21,525 nucleotides of DNA from Chlamydomonas sphaeroides (taxonomy: Eukaryota > Chlorophyta > Chlorophyceae > Chlamydomonadales > Chlamydomonadaceae): positions 16,440 to 37,964 of the forward strand of contig BDDC01000438.1 of assembly GCA_001662425.1 (NCBI GenBank). The letters run 5' to 3'. Made by a program: the position numbers and the translations under genes. The notes under the pieces were generated by a model. That model ran no database searches and was not told the DNA's origin. It saw only the letters and a program-made list of their open reading frames with translations. Positions within the stretch are counted from its first letter, which is position 1. Each line of letters begins with the position of its first letter. This document shows positions 8,901-17,400 of this stretch, one piece after another.

Positions 8901-11069
8901 GCCCCCAGCGATACTCCTTAGCGCCCCCCCCACACACACGCAGTCCCCTGTGGCCCCCCCCCCACCTGCAGCTCGGGGTTGAAGGGGTCCTCCTCCTGCA
9001 GCTGGTACAGCCGCTCCAGCTCGCTGTTGGTCTCGGAGTGCACCCTGGGGGGAGCGGAGGTGGGGGTGGGCGGTGCAGGGGCGAAATGCAGCACGGGCAG
9101 GCTGGGAGGCAGGGCAGACGGGGCTCCGGGAGCAGGGCCCCCGTCCCCGAGGACCGTGGCAGGCGGGGCACCCCACCGCTCCCCTGCGCCCTCAGCAGAT
9201 CCTCCTGCAGCCCCTTCCTGCCTGCCTGCCTGCCTGCAAGCCTCCCTTCCTGCCTGCCGGCATCCCTCTCTGCGCTCGCTCGCTCGCTCCCTGCCTGCCT
9301 GTCGCCCTTCCCCTGCCCCCACCTCTGTGCCCTCCGCAGCTCCTCCTGCAGCGCCGCCACATCGTCCGCCATGATGGCCTCAAACAGCTTTGGCATCTGG
9401 GGGACGGGCATGAGGGGGCCGAGCAGTTGCAAGCGCCGCACCTTTGAACAGCAGAGCAAGCGCCCACCTCCCATCGTGCCAGCAATGGCCTCCACGAGGA
9501 GTCCCCTGCGCCCCCTCCACCAGCCACCAAGGGGCCGGGCCGACCTGCACCCCAGCCCCGGGTGCACCACCCCGCCCCCTGGCCCGCCCCGCCCTCCGCT
9601 ACGCCTGAAGCTGCCCCTGGCCGTAGGCGCCACGCAGATCCACTTCCACACGACTGCCGGCCCCCACCTGCACCCGAAACTGGTCCATGAGGTTGCGGTC
9701 CGCCTTGAAGGCCTGGCAGCAGCAGCGGGGGAGCAGAGGAGGAGCACCAGCATAGGGTGGGGCAGGCTGGCAGCGCTGGGCGCCGTCCTTGGTGCTCTCG
9801 GGCCGCTGTGGACAGCCCTCGCTCGGGACCCCGCCCCGCCACGTCCTGCCATCCGCGTGTGACCCCCCGAGGGGCCCGGCATCCTGCCCCTGCCCGCCCG
9901 CTGCTGCCGACCCCGCCCCTACCGCCCCACCTCCCACCCCGCCTCCGGTCCCTCTTCCTCCCGCCCTCTAGCCCTCTCGCCCCACACCCACCCGCGCCCG
10001 TTCCCATGCCCAAGCACCTGTATCGCGGCCGCCGGGTTGACCAGGCTGCCGTCCGGGTTGCGCGCCATGAGCGCCGCCTGCGCCGAGCCGGGCGCGCTCG
10101 CGCCCTGCTGCCCCCGGCCCCCGCCGCCGCCCTGCCTCGCGCCCTGCTGCTGCCGCTGCTGCGCTGCCGCCGCCTGGCGCTGCAGCTCCGCGGGCTGCAC
10201 CAGCACCAGCATGTCGCCCTCGCGGATGCCGGCGTTGGCGGGGGTCTGGCTGCGGGCGTGCGGGTGGGTGGTTGGGAAGGAGGGGTGGAGGGCGGGGCGG
10301 GGACGGCAGGGTGGGTGCAGAGCAGGGTCGGTGAGCGGTGAGCGGGGCTCGGCCAAGAGCAGGGGAGGCAGAGGGCCGTGTCACGCGTGCAGCGCTGGGT
10401 GGCGCCTGTCGGGATTCGCAGGAGCGCAGGCCGAGCGTGCAGAGGGGCGCGGGGCAGCGGCGGGGTGGTTGGGCGTGGCTGGGTTGAGTTCGGCGGGTTG
10501 GCTCGGGCCCCTTGGGGACTGTGTGGGGAGTTGTGTCGATGGGGGAAGGGAAGGGAGCGGTGGGGAGCTGCGGCCACCGGCAGCGGGGCCCTAGACAGCT
10601 CACGGCCAGCGCCTTGGCCGCAGTGCGGGCCAGTCCGGGACGGTCTGCGGCGTGCAATGGTCCCTACTATTGAGAGCCAGGAAGCTGCTGCTGCTGCTGC
10701 TGCTGCTCACGTGTCGGCAAGAGGCCTGTTGTTGTGGAGCAGCACAGTGGTGCTGGCGTGCAAGGCCGTCATGGCCTCGGCGATGGCTTTCATGTCGGCC
10801 ACCGTCGTGTTGTCATCCACCTGGCAAAGAGCGCCCGGCAGGAGGGCCGCAGTCAAGGGCGGGCGAGAGCGTGGAGAGGAGGGCGATGAGGTGCACGCAA
10901 GCGTGGCGTGAGGGCGTGGGGGTTCGGGTCTGGGTGGGCGTGTCGGGGGCCTGGGCCCCAGTGAGAGCGAAGAGCAGCGGTCGCGAACCCCAGTGGAACA
11001 GCCCCCGTTCGGCCACACCGTGATAGGGAATACGTGCTCGCCATCAGGCGTGGTGATGGTGAGCTGCAT
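5722..11069 (-). CDS. DDI1: DDI1-type ubiquitin-receptor aspartyl protease
   Basis: DDI1/DDI2 proteins shuttle ubiquitinated substrates to the proteasome and cleave heavily ubiquitinated proteins with a retroviral-type aspartyl protease domain. Thirteen exons: 11069-11019, 10820-10711, 10249-10018, 9712-9668, 9396-9323, 9044-8966, 8607-8533, 8242-8147, 7748-7641, 7299-7177, 6910-6839, 6409-6349 and 6053-5722, giving 485 aa. Residues 1-75 are a ubiquitin-like domain (MQLTITTPDG to GIREGDMLVLVQ). Residues 132-225 are helical and include MPKLFEAIMADDVAALQEEL. The protease core is about 223-355: MLYVDMEVNGVHVKAFIDSG with catalytic Asp246 in DSGAQ, then IFGLDMLRRHQCCIDM. An (Ala-Pro)n linker leads to a UBA domain (about 444-485) ending VDVAASLMFDM. 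Intron 11 uses a GC donor (AAG|GCAAGG). All other junctions are GT-AG and keep the frame. It is divergent from, and may share a promoter with, the SEC23-like gene. Confidence 0.93.
6457..6504. repeat. 12-bp tandem repeat in DDI1 intron 11
   Basis: Four units of a GATGGGCTTGCT type start at 6457, 6469, 6481 and 6493. On the DDI1 sense strand the array reads as a degenerate tetrapeptide repeat (KPIS/MPVS/KPVT/KPIV). It lies about 50 nt before the exon 12 acceptor and is not in frame with exon 12, so it is treated as intronic. Confidence 0.7.
6727..6758 (-). repeat. Partial duplicate of DDI1 exon 11
   Basis: A 32-bp perfect copy of 6843-6874. On the minus strand both encode ELPFLAEQDIP, and weaker similarity continues upstream (Gly-Ser-Cys-Gly-Val in the exon; a diverged Ala-Arg-Gly-Thr here). 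The copy lies in intron 11, 116 bp downstream of the true exon. Its own donor context has been lost (CCGAGCC instead of CCAAGGC), so it is unlikely to be used as an exon. Confidence 0.9.
7078..7150. repeat. (GGGCA)n array in DDI1 intron 10
   Basis: About 14.5 copies of TGCCC on the plus strand, which is GGGCA on the DDI1 sense strand. The array begins about 26 nt after the 5' splice site of intron 10. Regular G triplets could form quadruplexes or act as intronic G-run splicing enhancers (inference). The same unit in the same sense orientation occurs in a SEC23-like intron at 17255-17300. Confidence 0.95.
7834..7890. repeat. (GGGGTA)n array in DDI1 intron 8
   Basis: About nine units of GGGGTA/GGGTA on the plus strand. 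On the DDI1 sense strand this is (TACCCC)n within the 3' half of intron 8, so it supplies a C-rich tract ahead of the acceptor. It resembles telomeric repeats only loosely and is internal. Confidence 0.9.
8011..8085. repeat. 15-bp tandem repeat, 5 copies, in DDI1 intron 8
   Basis: CCTTTCTCCCCCTCC-type units begin at 8011, 8026, 8041, 8056 and 8071, nearly identical, in a longer pyrimidine tract (about 7991-8110). On the DDI1 sense strand the tract is purine-only (GGGGAGAAAGGGGGA) and lies in the 5' half of the intron. Confidence 0.9.
8724..8789. repeat. 27-bp direct repeat in DDI1 intron 6
   Basis: 8724-8750 and 8763-8789 are identical (TGCGGGTGCGGGCCCAGCGC and following bases), separated by 12 bp, with extra GCGGGT units before the first copy. 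Intronic between DDI1 exons 6 and 7; no coding meaning seen. Confidence 0.85.
10684..10707. repeat. (GCT)8 trinucleotide tract at a DDI1 donor
   Basis: Eight GCT units. On the DDI1 sense strand this is (AGC)8 immediately following the exon 2 donor (ACAC|GTGAGCAGC). It is intronic but adjacent to the splice site, so length changes could affect donor recognition. Confidence 0.85.
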
Positions 11070-11451
11070 TCTGCAGCGAGCTCTGGAGCCGCGGGATCCC
11101 GCCTTACGCGAGGGTCGGTCGCAAGTGCGGAGCAGGGCAGTAGCCAGTGCGCAGCAAACGAGCGTTAGACAACAGGTTTTGTATGTTTGGTGTTGCAGGT
11201 GGTGTGCGTGCAAAGCCCGGTGTTCCTAGGGAAACCGTGCATGCGGACACGGACCCTTGGCCCCGCATTCGTCCCTTGCGCTGTTGATGTTCAATTGCAA
11301 ATATCTCGATACTGCTGCACCGTGCTTGTACTGTTCGAGGCGCAAGTTGTGACCTGGACACCGGACCCAGCTGCGCGAGTGCTGCATACGCCGCTTCATG
11401 CACCTCGCTATGAACCTGTCAAGCTAATACAAAAACTGCAATCCGCGCACG
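11070..11451. promoter_or_regulatory. Divergent 382-bp spacer, DDI1 / SEC23-like
   Basis: Start codons of DDI1 (-) and the SEC23-like gene (+) are only 382 bp apart, so both promoters and both 5' UTRs must fit here. A shared bidirectional promoter is likely (inference). A less GC-rich stretch (about 11170-11200, TTTTGTATGTTTGGTGTTG) is visible. I see no clear TATA box or known regulatory motif. Confidence 0.6.
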
Positions 11452-14400
11452 ATGAGCGCTGCACCTCCGCAACTGCCGAGTGCAACACCTCCGCAGGCCC
11501 ACGCGGTAGCTGCACCAGCACCAATGGCTGATAATACGGCCACATCGAACGGTGGCAGCGTGTCTCCTGCTGCTGCGGTCGCGGCTCCCGTGGCCATGGA
11601 CAATGTGCTCACACTGGTGTCGAGCACGGTGCGCGTATCATCATCTGGGATACTTATAGGCACAGGGCTGACGCTGGGTTGCTCCAGGCAGCTGTGGGCC
11701 CTACCGATCAGTGGGCACTTGCGCAGCTGTCCCTGCTGCTGCCAGTGCAACGCTCGCCCCATGCCATTCTTCACTCCAGCGCCAAGCTGTTGGAGCTAGT
11801 CGGTGTCTGTACCGGTCGCACGGCCGTTGTACCAATTCGGCCACCCGGCACGTCGCCCGCCCGCTCCCGCGCAGGTTGTGTACCAGCGCGCGTTCGCCAA
11901 CACGTGCGGCATCCCGCTCGGCGCTCACATGGACTTTGTGCCCAGCTCGGTGCTGCGGCTGCCGCGCATCAACCGCGCGCCGCTGCGGTGCAACGGTTGC
12001 ATGGGCTTCATGAACGTGTACTGCAAGGTGCGCCTTTGTGCCCGTGCCCTGCCCCGCCAGCAGACCGCATTCAAGCTCACACAACGCCAATAGCGTTCCC
12101 CATTGATCTGGGGCTACAATAACCTTGCCGCACGCGGCATCATCCCGACGGCTTGCTCCTGTCGGGTGGATGCCTGGATGCCCCTCGCCGCTCCGCGGCT
12201 CCGCCGTGCTCCGTTCCCGTCCCGCTGTCTAGCGCAGACACCCCGCCACCCCCGCCCAAACCCCGTTCTGCCCCCGTGCCCCTCACAGACCAACCTGACC
12301 AAGTGGGTGTGGAAGTGCAACATGTGCGGCTTTGTCAACGCCAACAAGGAGCAGCTGGGCAGCTCGGCGGACGTGGCGGTGGGGCAGCAGAGTGGGCAGC
12401 AGAGTGGGCGGCCGGGAGGGCAGCAGAGTGGGCAAGGGAGAGGGATTGGGTTGGACGGCCGTGAGCCCCGATGCGGTTGCGACGCGCCGTGCAATGGCGG
12501 CCCCTGGGACGGCCGGCCGCGCCACGGCCGGCCAGCTGCGCCATCCGTCCGCCTGGCTGCCGGGGGCCACCGCCTCCCGCCTCTCACTCTTTTCGCGCCC
12601 CTGCCACCGCATGCCTATACCTCCTGCCCAGCAGAGCTACCCCGAGCTGTGCGGCGAGGCGGTGGAGTACGCGCTGCCCCTGACGGAGGCGCAGCTTGCG
12701 GAGCAGCAGGGGGCGCCAGCGCACATGGTGCGTGGCGCGGCTGGGGCCAGCTGCGGGGGAGATGAGGCACGCAGGAGGCATGCGGGGGAGATGAGGCACG
12801 ATGGCGGTCTGGTGGCCCCGTAGCGGGCCAGCCAGGCGTCTGGGGAGAGAGGGGGGTGGTGGAGGAGGGGACAGGGGGCCGGACAAGCGGACCGTCATGG
12901 CCGGGCTGGCGGCGCGGCGGGGCGGTTGGAGGGAAGCACGGACTCGTGCTGTCTCATCGCCCCGCCCCTGTCCATCTACATCCTTGCCCAGGTGGTGTGC
13001 TTACATTCGATCACGAGGAGCGCCCATGTTCCTGGATCCCTTGGCTGGCCCTGCCTCACGCCCCGCCCCTCCGCCCCCTGCCCCCTGCCCCCTGTTCCCT
13101 GCTCTCCCTCCCTCCCTGCCCAGGTGGTGTGCCTGGACACCACCCTGCCGCCGTCGGACCTGCAGGTGGGCAGCAGGGGAGGAGGCGGGGGAAGAGGTCC
13201 TCATGCAGCATGCAGCGGCTCGCAACCTAGGGCCCGCGCCGCTCCCGGCTACTCCTGAGCAGCCGGTGCATTGGCACCGCCCCCCTTGAATGACTAGTTC
13301 GCTACCCGCTCCCCTGCCAGCTCCTCTCCTCCCGCACACCTCACCCCGCCCTCCTTCCCTCCCGCCACCAGGCCGCCAAGGAGGCCCTGCTGGCGGTGCT
13401 GCCCACCCTGCCGCCCGCCACCCGCCTCTCGCTGCTCACCTTCGACGGCTGCGTGGCCGCACACAACCTGGCGCCGGGCCACCGCTGCGCGCACGTGCTG
13501 CCCACCGCAGCCGCCGCCGCGGCGGCCGCCGCCGCGTCGCCCTCGGGCAACGGCGCCGGCAACGGTGTGGCCGGGGGGCACTACTCCCCCTCCGCCGACC
13601 TGCAGGTGGGCGCAGTGCGCCATCGCGGCGCTCGCTGCAGCCGGCGCGATGGCCGCAGGCCTGCACTGCGCCTCTCGTCCCGCTCCCCGCCCTTATGCAT
13701 GTTCATTCATGGCGGAGATGTATGAAACCGGAGTGCCGTTGTGTCTTTTTCATCCTGTGTGGTTTGCTTGAGCCAGCGCGCCCACCGCAAACTGCACCAA
13801 CCTCCCCCCAACCCCTGCCGGCCCCCAGGCGGCGGTGTACCAGCTGCTGGAGCGCCACTGCGCCGCCACGGGGCCGCGGTTGGCCAGGGGCCCAGCGGCT
13901 GGTGCGGCAGCGGCGGCTTCTGCGGCGGCGGCTGCCGGGCAGGGCGGCGAGGTGCTGGTGGCGGAGCTGGGCGGCTGCCTGGAGGTGCTGCCGCGGGTGC
14001 TGGGCGGACTGCGCACGGTGCAGCCGGACGTGCCGCAGAGGTCGCGGGCCAGGTGCGTGGCGGCGGGGCCTGGGGGGTGGAGGCCGGGTAAGGGGGGTGG
14101 AGGCCGGGTAAGGGGGAGGAGGCCGGGTAAGGGGGAGGAGGCCGGGTGCGTGGCGGCGGGGCCTGGGGGGTAGAGGCCGGGTAAGGGGGGTGGAGGCCGG
14201 GTGCGTGGCGGCGGGGCCTGGGGGGTGGAGGCCGGGTGGGGGGAAGGAGGGCGTGGGGCCAGAGGCGTTAGTGTGGGTGTGGAGGGCCACCTGCCGAGCT
14301 CCCTGGGCTGCGCCGTGGCGCCTCCGCCCCCCCCCCCGCAGGCTGCTGTGCTCTGCGGTGGAGTCGGCGCTGCGGCTGATCGCTGTGGCGGGCGGGCTGG

Positions 14401-17400
14401 ACACCTCGCGGCCGCAGCGGCCCGGCGGCAGCCGGGTGCTGGTGCTGGCGGGCGGCCCCACCACGCGGGGCCCGGGAGCGGTGCCGCTGGAGCTGCTGGA
14501 CGCGGTGAGACGCGGGGGGCGGATGGAGGGGAGGTGGGGTAAGAGGGGGAGGGATGCGGGGGAGAGGCATGCAGGCCCCAGCGCCCCATGCGTGCGTGCA
14601 CCGGGAGGCGGTTCTGCGGTGGGTGGGCTGGGCGTGGCGTCGCCGCTGGGTCGTGCGCAGCTGGGCTCCACCCCTGGCCCTGGCGCCGGCTGCCCGCCCC
14701 AGAGCCCTGCCCCCGCCCCGTGGTTCCGCCCTCTGCTGTCCCCGTGTCCCCCCGCCAGTGTGTGAGCGAGCGCGGCCGCGGCCCCGAGCACCGTGCCGTG
14801 GCGGGCGGCCTGGACGTGGGCGTGGCGCTGGGGGCCATGGCGTCGGCCATCGGGGTGCCCGTGGACATATGGACCAGTGAGCAGAGCGGAGGAGGAGGGG
14901 AAGGGAGGGGAGGGGAAGGGAGAGGGAGGAGAAGGGGGGGAAAGGGAGGGGTATGCATTGGAGAGATCGGGGGGCAAGGCATTGTAAGGCAATGGAAGGT
15001 TAGAGGGAAGGCAGCAGGGAAGGAGAACGGAGAAGAAATTAGGGAGGTTGAGAATGAGGACCAGGACATGCGGGGCCGCGGGCCACTCGCCACCCGAGCT
15101 GCCGCTGGCGCTGTGTGCGCTGGATGCCGCGGCGTGGCCCCGCTTACCCCAGCCCCTGCTCACCCCAGCCCCCGCTCACCCCAGCCCCCGCTCACCCCAG
15201 CCCCCGCTCACCCCAGCCCCCGCTCATCCCACCCCTCGGCCCTATGCCAGGCACCGCCACGGGCGTCAACGCGCCGCAGCTGACGTCCATCGCCCACGGC
15301 AGCGGCGGCGAGTTCATGCCGCAGCAGCAGCCGCCCGCGGCCCTCCACCACGCGGCCCAGGCCGCGGCGGCGGCGGCGGCCGCGCAGCAGACCGCCGCCG
15401 CCGCGCCCACGGGCCCAACGGGGGGCTTCCTGGGGCCGCTGCTGACGCGGCAGCTGGCGGCGGCGCTGGCGCGGCGCTGGGGCCTGGAGGGTCGGCTGGA
15501 CTGCTACTGCAGCGAGGGGCTGCGGGTGGTGCAATGGATGGGGCCGCTGGACACGCTCAAGGTGGGGGCTGGCGGTGGGGATGGGGGGGCGCGGTGCGTG
15601 TGTGCGTGTACGGGACGGGGGCGGCGGCTGGGGCACTCGCGCCAAGATGTCCGCGCTTGCTCACGCGTGTGCGCACGTCATGTACCGGCATGATGCGTAC
15701 GTGTGACATGGGGGACGTAACATACGCCCGCCCGCGGACCGGGAAGAGGCGCTCGCCAAGCGACCCCCTGCCCTCAACGTCGACGCCATTTCAAGCCCCC
15801 CTCCCCTCCGCCCCCTTCCTCCCTCGCCCGCCTCCGCAGCATGACGGTGAGGACGGCCACGCGGCCTCCTCCTCGGCCTCCTCCGCCTCCTCCTCCGCCT
15901 CCTCGCCGCAGCAGCCCCGCTCCGCGACCTCCTCGCTGGCCGCCGGCCCCTGGCGCCTGTCGCCCGCCAGCTGCGCGGTGGCGGCGCTGGAGGCGGGCCG
16001 CGGCGCCAGCCTTCGCCTCGAGGTGGCTCGCGACCTGGACGACAGCCCCTCGCTGCTTCTGCAGGTGGGGAGGAGGGCCGGCGGAGGGGAGTGGGGAGTG
16101 AAGGGCGGGGCAGGGCCAGAGGGGCAGGCGGTGCTGGACGGCAAGGGTGGTGGAGGGGATGGGGCCAGGGCGCCGAATCGCGGTCTCACCTGCTGGCGTG
16201 CTTTCTTGCTCCGTCGACCTCGGCACCTTGGCGCCGGCTCCCTTTCCCCTTTGTGGTCTGCTCATGCTGCATGGCAACACATCCCCTTGCCAATATTTGC
16301 CGCCTCCTGCCCCCAGGTGGCGCTGCACTGGGTGGACCCCGTGGCGCGGGCGCTGGTGGTGCGGGTGGTCAGCCGCAAGCTGCAGGTGGGGGCTGGGGCC
16401 CGATGTGTGTGCAATGAGGGCGAGGCAAGCTGCAGGCGGGAGCTGGGGCCCGATGTCTGTGCAGTAAGGGCGAGGCAAGCTGCAGGTGGGGTCTGGGTCA
16501 GCGTGGGGAGGGGGGCGGGGCCGCTGGAGGGGCCGGGCTGGGCTGACACGGGGCGAGACAGCGTGCCTGTGCAGTGAGGGCGAGGCAAGCTGCAGGAGAG
16601 GGGTAGTCGAGGTCATGAGGGTTGGGGCGCTAGACCGCGGGAGGGGTGGGGCATGCCCAAGAATGAGCGTGGTGTCTGGTGCGCAGCGGGCGCGCGGTGT
16701 CGAGGCGCGGGGCTTGCCGAGAGTTGAGGCTGCCGCCGTGTCGGCGTACGGGCGGTCTGTGATTCGCCGTTTCCGCCCGCCCCCACCCCGCCTCCCAGGT
16801 TGTGGACAGCCGCAGTGAGTACCTGCGCACCGTCAACCCCACCGCCGCGGCGGCGCTGCTGGGCCGGCGGGCGGTGCTGGACGGCAAGAAGGCGGGCGCC
16901 TTCAGGTGCGGTGGCACGGCAGGAGCAGGCGAAGTGGGGTGGCAGGGCCCCGGGGTAGGCAGGCGGGACTCGTGGCTCGCTCGCCGCAGGGCGACGCCGG
17001 TGGCTGCGGCGGCCCCCTGCTGGTCCGCCAGCGGTGCTGCGCGAGGGCTGTGCCGCCGCCTGTCCTGCCGCGCCCTCGATGCGCGTGTGCGCCCGCCCTC
17101 GCACCTCTCACCGCCCGCCCCCGCTTTCCCGCCTGCAGGGACTCGCGCAAGGCCGAGGAGGCGCGGCTGGCGGTGGGCGCACAGCTGGCGCTGATAGCCA
17201 CCCGCTGCGGCAAGGAGGTGCAGGTGGGGCAGGGCAGGGAAGGGGTAGGGGTAGGGGCAGGGCAGGGCAGGGCAGGGCAGGGCAGGGCAGGGCAGGGCAG
17301 GTAGCGCCGCCGAGGGGCCGCCGGGCGCCGCTGCCACCACTGCACGGCACCGTGTCCTCCTGCCCGCCGCCCTGTCTGCCCTGCCTCCCCCTGGTACGAG

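Noticed and set aside
8881..9882. 333-codon minus-strand frame
   Set aside because: Out of frame with some DDI1 exons and full of intronic repeats. It carries exon 5 fragments only by reading through donors.
13703..15163. 486-codon minus-strand frame
   Set aside because: Antisense to SEC23-like exons 7-9; Pro/Ser/Arg-rich repeat translation caused by the GC-rich minisatellites.
15048..16577. 509-codon plus-strand open frame
   Set aside because: It contains SEC23-like exons 11 and 12 but runs through introns; the remainder is repeat translation.
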